In this document: piece by piece, positions 16,503 to 21,971 of the stretch
Layout: each line of letters opens with the position of its first letter
Position numbering within the stretch: position 1 is the first letter of the stretch
Virus record (IMG/VR): IMGVR_UViG_3300021960_000009
Location: 1-35,292 of that record
Origin: a virus
Direction: 5' to 3' (one strand)
DNA length: 35,292 nucleotides
Made by a program: the position numbers and the translations under genes
Notes under the pieces: generated by a model
Databases searched by the model: none
Seen by the model: the letters and a program-made list of their open reading frames with translations, nothing else
Told to the model about the DNA's origin: nothing

Positions 16503-16711
16503 TTCAAAAAATAGAAGAGTTGGATTCAGAACAAGCAGACATTATTGATGGACTCATTGGTAAAAAGATTTGGAACATTGAGATCCTGGAAGATCATAAA
16601 GATTCTGCAATCAAAATACAATTCTCTGAGGATGAAACAGATTATATTCTGATTTATGGGCAAAACATGGATATGTATGTGTTAAGTGCAAAACCAAAGA
16701 CGACTCACTGA
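16481..16711 (+). CDS. Small acidic hypothetical protein
   Basis: A 76-residue product, acidic, with an N-terminal helix (EDSLVQKIEELDSEQADIIDGLIGKKI) and a beta-rich second half (IKIQFSEDETDYILIYG). It is coupled to the metallophosphoesterase, whose last 22 bases it overlaps. It is the last gene of the rightward block and faces the leftward gene ending at 16800. No family is recognised. Confidence 0.65.
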   Translation: MDSEDSLVQKIEELDSEQADIIDGLIGKKIWNIEILEDHKDSAIKIQFSEDETDYILIYGQNMDMYVLSAKPKTTH

Positions 16712-16799
16712 AAAATAACCCACACAATCGCTCTGTGTTGCACGATCTTGAGGTAACCTAGGCTAGGGTATTAAAAATAAGTAACTCTTTACCACGGCT

Positions 16800-16985
16800 T
16801 TAAAAAGGTGCTTCACCGTACATGTCAATTAAATCGTCGTAATCTAGCCCTGGAATTTCCTCAATGTGGCAATCTGGCTTGTGACGTATAAAATCTTCAG
16901 CTTCTTCCTTAGTTCTAAATGCTTTTAATGTTTCTTGATAACCATCTACAACTACATATTTGAAATTTTCTTGTATCATAATCAT
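16800..16985 (-). CDS. Small hypothetical protein on its own leftward promoter
   Basis: About 61 residues if started at 16985 (MIMIQENFKY), or 59 from 16979. A longer open frame begins at 17030, but that codon lies inside a near-consensus promoter, so I reject it. The product is a short alpha/beta protein (KYVVVDGYQETLKAFRTKEEAEDF) with an acidic end (GLDYDDLIDMYGEAPF). It is transcribed away from pqqA and towards the end of the late block. No strong Shine-Dalgarno is visible. Function unknown. Confidence 0.6.
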   Translation of the reverse strand: MIMIQENFKYVVVDGYQETLKAFRTKEEAEDFIRHKPDCHIEEIPGLDYDDLIDMYGEAPF

Positions 16986-17009
16986 GATTTTACTGATGCT
17001 TAAAAATTT

Positions 17010-17038
17010 AGCATAGGTTATTCTGCTCATAATGTCAA
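17010..17038 (-). promoter_or_regulatory. Strong leftward sigma70 promoter beside pqqA
   Basis: On the minus strand a perfect TTGACA (17033-17038) is 17 bases from TATGCT (17010-17015). Initiation would be near 17003, a short way before the start codon at 16985. This is the best promoter match in the window. It lies immediately upstream of the plus-strand pqqA gene, so the two divergent units share this control region. Confidence 0.75.
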
Positions 17039-17068
17039 TAAGGCAGAAATCATTTTAAGGAGTTCATT

Positions 17069-17140
17069 ATGTGGACAACGCCTGCTGCAACTGAAATGCG
17101 TTTCGGTTTCGAAGTCACGATGTACGTATGCAATAAGTAA
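17069..17140 (+). CDS. pqqA: PqqA, pyrroloquinoline quinone precursor peptide
   Basis: A 23-residue gene starting MWTTPAATEMRFGFEV. It has AAGGAG six bases ahead of its ATG. Its length and layout match cellular PqqA: Trp2, Pro5, the R-x-G-x-E-V-T-x-Y core, with Glu15 and Tyr19 at the exact positions that PqqE crosslinks to build PQQ. From family knowledge, PqqD carries the peptide, PqqE (radical SAM) joins Glu to Tyr, and proteases and PqqB/PqqC finish the cofactor. None of these is in the window, so the host would supply them. It resembles methylotroph PqqA most closely in my recollection. Its C-ending codons (TTC, GTC, TAC, TGC) differ from phage late genes and suggest host origin. It is divergent from the gene at 16800-16985. 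Confidence 0.93.
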   Translation: MWTTPAATEMRFGFEVTMYVCNK

Positions 17141-17144
17141 TTAT

Positions 17145-17180
17145 TGTTGACTAAAAACAACAGGGGGCTCATCGCCCCCC
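17145..17180 (-). terminator. Terminator of the leftward operon, next to pqqA
   Basis: GGGGGC (17163-17168) and GCCCCC (17174-17179) form a GC stem with a five-base loop. Read on the minus strand it is followed by TGTTGTTTTTAG, a U-rich tail, so it should stop leftward transcripts just as the 17169-17507 gene ends; the stem covers that gene's last codons. A small TGTTG/CAACA hairpin lies next to it. It keeps antisense RNA out of pqqA and could also end pqqA transcripts on the plus strand. Confidence 0.75.
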
Positions 17181-17507
17181 TATGTTAATTAAATCATAAG
17201 TTACCATCTTTGTTAACTCTTTCCACTTTTCCTCACCAAGTTGACGTTGGATCTTTAAAGTTAAAGCAGCTTTTGTCCATCCAGTAACTTCCATTGCATA
17301 GTCCCTCATGTTTGTTGAATGCTCATCTGTGTCAAATAACAGCCACTTAAATGCTTCAACTCGGGTATGTAAGGCTTGCTTATTATCACAAACTTCTTGA
17401 ACTGCTTGTAATAATATTTTGCTAATCATACGTCTCATCGGATCATGGTCTTGTGGGCCCTGATGCTCATCAACGTAATGCTTTTTAAAATGTCTAACTA
17501 TGTCCAT
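17169..17507 (-). CDS. Hypothetical early protein, last gene of leftward operon
   Basis: A 112-residue, mainly helical protein (HFKKHYVDEHQGPQDHDP, then ISKILLQAVQEVCDNKQALHTRVEAFKWLL). GGTGAAA lies ahead of the ATG and the gene overlaps the upstream gene by 14 bases. The segment EVTGWTKAALTLKIQRQLGEEKW could be a DNA-binding helix pair, but I do not recognise a family. The terminator stem lies over its stop codon. Confidence 0.72.
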   Translation of the reverse strand: MDIVRHFKKHYVDEHQGPQDHDPMRRMISKILLQAVQEVCDNKQALHTRVEAFKWLLFDTDEHSTNMRDYAMEVTGWTKAALTLKIQRQLGEEKWKELTKMVTYDLINIGGR

Positions 17508-17709
17508 GATATTTCACCATTAACTCATCAAATTTATAGTTAAGTTCCAGGTTAATTTCAGGGGATGCCCTCATAAATACAGCTGAGTTCATTTTACGTA
17601 ACCCTTGTAATTTCTTAAGCTTGGCTTCCTCACTTGCATTGAATCCCTCTAACTGTTTAAGTATTTCTAATAGTTTGTCCTTGTAAGTTCTCATATCTTT
17701 GCACTTCAC
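17494..17709 (-). CDS. Small helical hypothetical protein
   Basis: A 71-residue, Lys- and Glu-rich, coiled-coil-like protein (YKDKLLEILKQLEGFNASEEAKLKKLQGL). The start is GTG at 17709 behind GGTGAAA, the same signal used by the next gene; an ATG five codons in (17694) is the alternative. It lies 26 bases after ERF and may act in the same recombination unit. No family assigned. Confidence 0.65.
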   Translation of the reverse strand: MKCKDMRTYKDKLLEILKQLEGFNASEEAKLKKLQGLRKMNSAVFMRASPEINLELNYKFDELMVKYHGHS

Positions 17710-17735
17710 AGTTTCACCATTAGTCAGATAGAGGG

Positions 17736-18161
17736 TTATGTCTTTTTTATTTCAGACTGTTCCTTCCTGTAAGGTTTCTCAGCGGCTTCACCATCATCAT
17801 CCTCTGGTGCAATACCACATGCGGCCATCAACGAGTAACGCCTTGCATAGGTCAATGCTGATCCATACCCTTGTGGTGTATTTTTATCAGCAGGCAAATG
17901 AAATAAACCACCAGTCATCTGTTCACCAGATTCATGTACGAATACAGTTTCTATTTTGATGCCAGTTTCACACTCATGCGTGCGTTGTATTAATGCAATA
18001 CCATGGTTATGTAGTGCATCAATAACAGCTTCAATACACCCTGATAAGTCCACATAGCTTGATCTAAAATGTGGGTTAGTTGATTTTTTAAGAGCTGGGG
18101 CAAACTCTTTTTGCGCTTCGACAAAAGCCTTAGCAATCCCCAAAGTTTTCTGTGATTCCAT
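17736..18161 (-). CDS. erf: ERF-family single-strand annealing protein
   Basis: A 141-residue protein with the ERF recombinase core: KTLGIAKAFVEAQKEFAPALK at the N-terminus, YVDLSGCIEAVIDALHNHGI, then PQGYGSALTYARRYSLMAA and the acidic GIAPEDDDGE that closes the domain. ERF proteins coat single strands and anneal homologous DNA, replacing RecA or Red beta. It is short for the family and ends soon after the core with a basic tail. GGAG precedes the ATG. The YqaJ-type exonuclease two genes upstream would supply its single strands. Confidence 0.9.
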   Translation of the reverse strand: MESQKTLGIAKAFVEAQKEFAPALKKSTNPHFRSSYVDLSGCIEAVIDALHNHGIALIQRTHECETGIKIETVFVHESGEQMTGGLFHLPADKNTPQGYGSALTYARRYSLMAACGIAPEDDDGEAAEKPYRKEQSEIKKT

Positions 18162-18339
18162 GATTTTCTCCAGTATAAAGTTTGATTAATTCATTACGAC
18201 GTGTCTTGCTTCTGATACGCCTTGTAATAATTTCCATAAATGCAGCAAAATCCATCTCACGTTCAATCTGCTCTTGTTCTTCAAGCAGTTGTTGGTGATA
18301 CCAGAAGTCTGCCGCTTCATAACCTATATTTTCCATCAT
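18130..18339 (-). CDS. Small charged hypothetical protein
   Basis: A 69-residue helical protein (FWYHQQLLEEQEQIEREMDFAAFMEIITRRIRSKTRRNEL) between exonuclease and ERF. The ATG overlaps the stop of the 51-residue gene (ATGA) and its end overlaps the start of ERF by 32 bases. AAGGAGGG lies about eleven bases upstream. It may bridge the exonuclease and the annealing protein, but that is inferred from position only. Confidence 0.68.
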   Translation of the reverse strand: MMENIGYEAADFWYHQQLLEEQEQIEREMDFAAFMEIITRRIRSKTRRNELIKLYTGENHGITENFGDC

Positions 18340-18491
18340 GATAAAAGTCCCTCCTTTTCCAGTGCGTCTTTGATGCGTTGTTTAAGAATGTCATCTCGAC
18401 TCATCCACTCCTCTATGTCTTGATCACTGTTGTCTTGCAATACTTTTTGTGCAAGCTGAAATAACACTTGCCTTCTTTTCTTTTCATCCAT
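18336..18491 (-). CDS. 51-residue hypothetical protein
   Basis: A short gene that fills the space between the exonuclease and the next small gene. It overlaps the exonuclease end by eight bases and the following ATG by four. AAGGAT lies upstream. The product is helical and charged (KRRQVLFQLAQKVLQDNSDQDIEEWMSRDD). The double overlap argues that it is translated. Confidence 0.65.
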   Translation of the reverse strand: MDEKKRRQVLFQLAQKVLQDNSDQDIEEWMSRDDILKQRIKDALEKEGLLS

Positions 18492-19437
18492 TGTATTTAA
18501 TCCTTAATTTAGATTGTCTTACTGAGTAGGCAGGCTTAGCAGGAACAAGACGCTCAGCTGTGCCCTTGTAATTCAACATAGGCCAGTAGATTGTATAGTT
18601 GCCTGCTTCGGCTCGCTTACTATCCCTCATACGCTCCATAATCTGAGCTTGTAATTGATCCAGCTCTTCATGTTTTGCTTGTATGTCCTTCTTTAACTCC
18701 ACGATCTGTTCTGCTATCGTTTCCATATCATGTAACTCTATCATTGTATCGCTTGCTTCGTCAAATACTTTGGACGCTTCTTTTGTACTGGTAAAATCAT
18801 ACCACTCAGTTTCTTGATTATCCTTGTACTTTTGTACACGTCGCTCAAAGTCCACAGCAAGATCTGCAATAATCTTTTGCATTTCCTTATCAGCTTGATA
18901 GACAAAGAGTTTTAACATCGTGCCCTTGTAAAGCGTAGCTAAAACGCCCCATTTACAGCCTGTGCACATCATTTGAGCTTGTAATTGCCAAACTCCACGA
19001 TATTCTGATGGTTCATTTTCAACTTCAGCACCTGTAAGCTTGCACTCCAGGCACCCCAATCCATCAAAAACTATTTCATCAGCGTTCATGCAGATAATAT
19101 TCTTATCAATGTCTGTTGATCTAGCCTTGCCATCACCTACAACTGTTGCATCTAAACTCACTGCCAAGGGCAGATTCTTGTGATAGATTGCTTCTTCGTA
19201 GTTTGTTTTTGGGTTGCCTAAACCTAAACGAATGCAGGCTTCCTGGGCTATTGTAGGCTCTAACTTATTGCCCCAATATCCAGGATCACCGATGTCAATT
19301 GACTCAGGTTCGTGCCCTTGTATTGCGTTAAAAGCTTCTTGCAAAAGCTCATTTGCATTCTTCCAGTTGTTTTTGTGCAATAAAACAGGCACGCCCGTGC
19401 CCGTTAATATTGTGTATGGTGTTACTTTTCCTACCAT
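18484..19437 (-). CDS. YqaJ-type PD-(D/E)xK exonuclease
   Basis: A 317-residue protein with the viral recombinase nuclease layout. Glu60 lies in GNKLEPTIAQEAC, Asp96 in LAVSLDATV, and Glu131-Cys-Lys133 in GCLECKLTG, followed by WQLQAQMMCTGC at 150-161, the Gln-bearing helix of this family. The C-terminus carries a long coiled coil (IAEQIVELKKDIQAKHEELDQLQAQIMERMRDSK). It should chew DNA ends to give 3' single strands for the ERF protein downstream. AGGAAGG precedes the ATG. Four copies of TACAAGGGCA on the coding strand lie in this gene and its upstream neighbour. Confidence 0.88.
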   Translation of the reverse strand: MVGKVTPYTILTGTGVPVLLHKNNWKNANELLQEAFNAIQGHEPESIDIGDPGYWGNKLEPTIAQEACIRLGLGNPKTNYEEAIYHKNLPLAVSLDATVVGDGKARSTDIDKNIICMNADEIVFDGLGCLECKLTGAEVENEPSEYRGVWQLQAQMMCTGCKWGVLATLYKGTMLKLFVYQADKEMQKIIADLAVDFERRVQKYKDNQETEWYDFTSTKEASKVFDEASDTMIELHDMETIAEQIVELKKDIQAKHEELDQLQAQIMERMRDSKRAEAGNYTIYWPMLNYKGTAERLVPAKPAYSVRQSKLRIKYNG

Positions 19438-19600
19438 GATAATTTGCCTTCCTTTTTTAGTTTTAAAACAGTCATACGTGCGCTTGCATAGCTAAAATCC
19501 TTGTAAAACCTAGTTTTATAGCCATTGTTTGTTAACGATTTTGCAAGTTTCGTATAGTTGATTTTTCCGTCTACTGCGAGTCTGTTAATTTGCCCTTGTA
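18561..19600 (-). repeat. Dispersed TACAAGGGCA motif, four exact copies
   Basis: On the minus (coding) strand TACAAGGGCA occurs exactly at 18561-18570, 18921-18930, 19313-19322 and 19591-19600. All point the same way. Two copies are read as Tyr-Lys-Gly and two as Gln-Gly, so two reading frames are used and codon choice alone does not explain them. Looser forms (ACAAGG) lie near 17603, 17680, 18220, 18823 and 19499. Confidence 0.6.
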
Positions 19601-19847
19601 ATACCTCAGCAATATGCTCATAATACCTCAGACCCTCAGTCACTTTGATGTTGTTCCTGCTGTCGTTCTCGTAGTCGTCCAGGTTTATTGTGTACGGCTC
19701 GAAAAGTCCCTGAATAAATTGATGGTTAATGATTAAACTCATATCATTTATATCCACAGCATCAGAGAAACGCAAACGATCAGCACCAGAACTGCCATTA
19801 TTTTCTCTTTGATCTCTGGCTCCATCAATCTGTCCCTCCATAACCAT
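19431..19847 (-). CDS. Hypothetical early protein with possible C-terminal helix-turn-helix
   Basis: About 138 residues from ATG 19847 (MVMEGQIDGARDQ); ATG 19841 and an earlier in-frame ATG at 19901 are alternatives, and none has a clear Shine-Dalgarno. The middle (DINDMSLIINHQFIQGLFE) is helical. The end, INYTKLAKSLTNNGYKTRFYKD then SYASARMTVLKLKKEGKL, looks like a winged-helix DNA-binding unit. It overlaps the exonuclease start by seven bases and so may be co-regulated with it. Confidence 0.65.
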   Translation of the reverse strand: MVMEGQIDGARDQRENNGSSGADRLRFSDAVDINDMSLIINHQFIQGLFEPYTINLDDYENDSRNNIKVTEGLRYYEHIAEVLQGQINRLAVDGKINYTKLAKSLTNNGYKTRFYKDFSYASARMTVLKLKKEGKLSW

Positions 19848-20103
19848 AAGTGTAATTGTAATCAGGCTCTGGCGTGTCATCTTGTTCAACGTGATCGTCA
19901 TACGTCAACCACCAGTCAATAAGATACTGGCTTGGGTTAGCTTCAATGGACTCCTCAGCAAGCTTAAACAGATGCGAGGGGTTATCGGAGTATGCTTCTA
20001 CCTCTACCTCATACTCAATTATTTTACTGCACTTTACCAGGTACTTCCTGGGCTTGTCCGTGGTGTTTTCGTCACCATGGAATAGATCGTTTTGTGATTT
20101 CAT
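19825..20103 (-). CDS. Acidic hypothetical early protein
   Basis: A 92-residue acidic protein with TAGGAG ahead of its ATG. It contains KYLVKCSKIIEYEVEVEAYSD, a beta-strand pattern, then a helix and an acidic Tyr-rich tail (DDHVEQDDTPEPDYNYTYGYG). No family recognised. Its acidity and early position would fit host-takeover or DNA-mimic roles, but this is inference. Confidence 0.7.
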   Translation of the reverse strand: MKSQNDLFHGDENTTDKPRKYLVKCSKIIEYEVEVEAYSDNPSHLFKLAEESIEANPSQYLIDWWLTYDDHVEQDDTPEPDYNYTYGYGGTD

Positions 20104-20126
20104 AATGTACTCCTAAGTTTGTTTAT

Positions 20127-20178
20127 GTCACGGACGCGCTCGCGCGCGTTTCGCTTACTAAAAGCTCTTCAGCGTGAC
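20127..20178. other. GC-rich nested inverted repeat between early genes
   Basis: GTCACG (20127-20132) pairs with CGTGAC (20173-20178), and inside it ACGCGC (20134-20139) pairs with GCGCGT (20144-20149) around TCGC. No U-tract follows on either strand, so it is not a standard terminator. It occupies the only sizeable gap in the leftward operon and might reduce readthrough or mark an RNA processing site. Confidence 0.5.
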
Positions 20179-20387
20179 TGATACACCAGTTTATAATCAA
20201 GCACAATAAAATCCTCTACGCCTTCGATCATACAGCCCTTAACATCACGCTCACCCGTGCAATAGAAAAAACTGTAGTCGTCGTCTGCGCCCTCGTCAAA
20301 GTTGAAAAAGTAGTCATGTGCCACTGTGCCGTCGTCGAGCCATTTAATGGTGGCATAGGCTCCGATTGGTTGTGTTGATTCGATCAT
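20169..20387 (-). CDS. Small acidic hypothetical protein
   Basis: A 72-residue product with roughly three times more Asp/Glu than Lys/Arg, including FNFDEGADDDYSFFYCTG. GGAGGTG precedes the ATG, which overlaps the previous stop (ATGA). It seems a compact beta protein. No family recognised. It is the last gene before the GC-rich hairpin gap. Confidence 0.68.
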   Translation of the reverse strand: MIESTQPIGAYATIKWLDDGTVAHDYFFNFDEGADDDYSFFYCTGERDVKGCMIEGVEDFIVLDYKLVYQSR

Positions 20388-20578
20388 GATTGCACCTCCA
20401 TAGTGTTATTAAGTGTAATGTAGTCTGTAGCTATCTCACGTTTTGCAAAGTTCTCAATGGCAAAACTTGTAGGCTTGCCGTCGTCGTCGCAACGTATGAC
20501 TAGATCATAATCGCGCAATAGTTTGTTAACCTCATCATCAGTGTGCATGAGTTGTAGTTGTATAAATTGATCTTGCAT
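20384..20578 (-). CDS. Small hypothetical early protein
   Basis: A 64-residue protein (FIQLQLMHTDDEVNKLLRDYDLVIRCDDDGKPTSF) with GAGGT ahead of its ATG. It is one of a tightly spaced run of small leftward genes and its stop overlaps the next ATG. No domain recognised. Confidence 0.66.
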   Translation of the reverse strand: MQDQFIQLQLMHTDDEVNKLLRDYDLVIRCDDDGKPTSFAIENFAKREIATDYITLNNTMEVQS

Positions 20579-20579
20579 A

Positions 20580-20780
20580 TTATTTTACCTCTTCTATTGT
20601 TTGCTCGATAACGTCCCAGTTAATGCCAACGTTCGCATTATGATTATGTTTAAGCAAATACAAAACCTGTTTTGCTTGTGATTCTGTTAATGTGTCATCA
20701 ACTTCAAAAATGTCATCAATGTGCCAGGTGATTGAAATTGTATATTCCTTAGTCCAACCATTACATGTTTGATCGTTCAT
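20580..20780 (-). CDS. Small acidic hypothetical early protein
   Basis: A 66-residue product with CTGGAG upstream of the ATG. The sequence (TKEYTISITWHIDDIFEVDDTLTESQAKQVLYLLKHNHN) suggests a beta hairpin then a helix. It lies one base from the next gene. No family recognised. Confidence 0.66.
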   Translation of the reverse strand: MNDQTCNGWTKEYTISITWHIDDIFEVDDTLTESQAKQVLYLLKHNHNANVGINWDVIEQTIEEVK

Positions 20781-20781
20781 A

Positions 20782-21054
20782 TTATGACTCCAGTCTGAAT
20801 TTAAGATTAAATAAAGGGATCAGGGCAAGTGCCAGGAAGCATCCCAGGGCTGATCCAGTAGCCAGGGGGGCATTCATAGCGAATACACCCCCCAGAAAAT
20901 CGCTTGTCATGTTGCCTATACCTGCACCCACAATAGGCATCAGAGCCCCTAGTCTGAAGCGTTCAGGGAGGTATTTTTCAACCTCCACCCCAGTAAACGC
21001 CCCTGCGATCATGACAGCATTATCTACAACACCAAATATCACATAATCAATCAT
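20782..21054 (-). CDS. Small membrane protein with TMEM65-like motifs
   Basis: A 90-residue protein with at least two hydrophobic stretches (YVIFGVVDNAVMIAGAFTG and GSALGCFLALALIPLF). The pattern V-D-N-A-V-M-I-A-G followed later by GAGIGNMTSDFLGG resembles the DN...MI and GN..SD motifs of TMEM65-type membrane proteins. Small relatives occur in other phages to my knowledge. The role is unknown; it might act in membrane takeover or superinfection exclusion. GAGGT precedes its ATG, which overlaps the upstream stop. Confidence 0.7.
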   Translation of the reverse strand: MIDYVIFGVVDNAVMIAGAFTGVEVEKYLPERFRLGALMPIVGAGIGNMTSDFLGGVFAMNAPLATGSALGCFLALALIPLFNLKFRLES

Positions 21055-21419
21055 GATATTACCTCACTGGCTCGCTCTTTGACGTATTCAATAACAGATA
21101 GAGGAAGTAAGTCATTCAGCTCAGCCCCCTCTATGGGTATGTATTGAGTACAGCTTGACGCTAAGTAAGCCACAGTCAATTCATCTTGATCTTTTTCTCG
21201 AATCTCATCGCACGGGTATAGATACAAGGTAAGCTCTTCGTCGTATATGAAATGCACGTCTACATAACCATCATTAGACATTTTGAAAGTCGTCCAAACA
21301 TCAAGCCCGAGAATTGCTCTTCGTCCATCGCTACTTCTTACCCAATCTACAAAATGCTCTTTGACCTCTTGTTTGAGCTCTGGGGTAATGTATCTAATTA
21401 GTATCATTGAATCGCTCAT
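21051..21419 (-). CDS. Hypothetical early protein
   Basis: A 122-residue protein with a very strong Shine-Dalgarno (GAAGGGGTG). It is mixed alpha/beta, with VDWVRSSDGRRAILGLDVW, VDVHFIYDEELTLYLYPCDE and an acidic C-terminus. It is coupled to both neighbours by overlaps. No family recognised. Confidence 0.7.
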   Translation of the reverse strand: MSDSMILIRYITPELKQEVKEHFVDWVRSSDGRRAILGLDVWTTFKMSNDGYVDVHFIYDEELTLYLYPCDEIREKDQDELTVAYLASSCTQYIPIEGAELNDLLPLSVIEYVKERASEVIS

Positions 21420-21832
21420 TATTGCACCCCTTCCATGATCATATCTACAGCCTGGAGGATGTCATCACGATGCCAGACGGATTGCTCTGTGTGTTGGTAC
21501 CAGTCCTGGAAAACGTAGATAATTTCTCTAATGTTTGAGTCATCGTCTACATAAACACGAAATTCATCTGAGGGACCTCCCCAGGATATCTGCCACCTCC
21601 AATATCCTGCGAGCTGTCCGTCAAATGTAAAGGGGGGGACGTAGTCCAAAGATAACCCATATTGAAATAACTCTTCATAGGCTTGCTCTGAAACTTCAGG
21701 TTCGCTGCTTTCCATACGTTCTAATATGCTGCTTAAATCTTCAGACCTGCTCTGAAAGTGTGACTCACCAACACGCTCAAAACTAGCGAGCTCTTCAGCC
21801 ACAGTGGCAGGGGTTGCTGTTGTATCGTTCAT
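21419..21832 (-). CDS. First gene of the leftward operon, conserved-type early protein
   Basis: A 137-residue acidic protein. The core EEVFQYGLSLDYV-like region (here EELFQYGLSLDYVPPFTF) then GYWRWQISWGGPSDEFRVYVD and VFQDWYQH resembles a small family that I recall from early regions of phages and plasmids, with no known function. AAGGA precedes the ATG. It is the first gene behind the leftward promoter near 21880-21906 and should be among the first proteins made. Confidence 0.75.
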   Translation of the reverse strand: MNDTTATPATVAEELASFERVGESHFQSRSEDLSSILERMESSEPEVSEQAYEELFQYGLSLDYVPPFTFDGQLAGYWRWQISWGGPSDEFRVYVDDDSNIREIIYVFQDWYQHTEQSVWHRDDILQAVDMIMEGVQ

Positions 21833-21877
21833 AATTAAGTTCCTTATATAAAGTTAAAATAAATTACTACATCTGAC

Positions 21878-21906
21878 ATCTTATATCATTCTGATATCAA
21901 ATGCAA
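21878..21906 (-). promoter_or_regulatory. Leftward early promoter
   Basis: On the minus strand TTGCAT (21901-21906) is 17 bases from TAAGAT (21878-21883), with TATAAG overlapping as an alternative -10. It drives the long leftward operon. It is back to back with the rightward promoter of the winged-helix gene. Confidence 0.55.
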
Positions 21907-21914
21907 ACTCTTTT

Positions 21915-21941
21915 TTGCACCCTGGTTGCACCCTGGTTGCA
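21915..21941 (+). repeat. Tandem TTGCACCCTGG repeats, iteron- or operator-like
   Basis: TTGCACCCTGG occurs at 21915-21925 and again at 21926-21936, followed by TTGCA at 21937-21941. The period is 11 bases, about one helical turn, so a bound protein would sit on one face. The repeats lie between the two divergent promoters and touch the -35 box of the rightward one, which fits autoregulation or origin binding by the protein encoded next. Confidence 0.8.
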
Positions 21942-21964
21942 GGGGTATGTTTATACCTTATAAT
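21937..21964 (+). promoter_or_regulatory. Rightward promoter of the winged-helix gene
   Basis: TTGCAG (21937-21942) and a perfect TATAAT (21959-21964) are 16 bases apart. Initiation should be near 21971, one base before the ATG at 21972. No Shine-Dalgarno is present, so the transcript looks leaderless or nearly so. The last repeat unit overlaps the -35 box. Confidence 0.7.
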
Positions 21965-21971
21965 ATGTATC

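Noticed and set aside
16712-16799. A rho-independent terminator between the converging genes.
   Set aside because: ACACA/TGTGT near 16721-16738 and a CCTAGG palindrome occur, but neither is followed by a T-run and both stems are weak.
16986-17030. A longer start for the leftward gene that ends at 16800.
   Set aside because: These codons lie inside the TTGACA/TATGCT promoter and upstream of the predicted transcript start.
21915-21971. An earlier TTG start for the winged-helix gene.
   Set aside because: It would translate the tandem repeats and the promoter, has no ribosome binding site and adds hydrophobic residues unlike the family.
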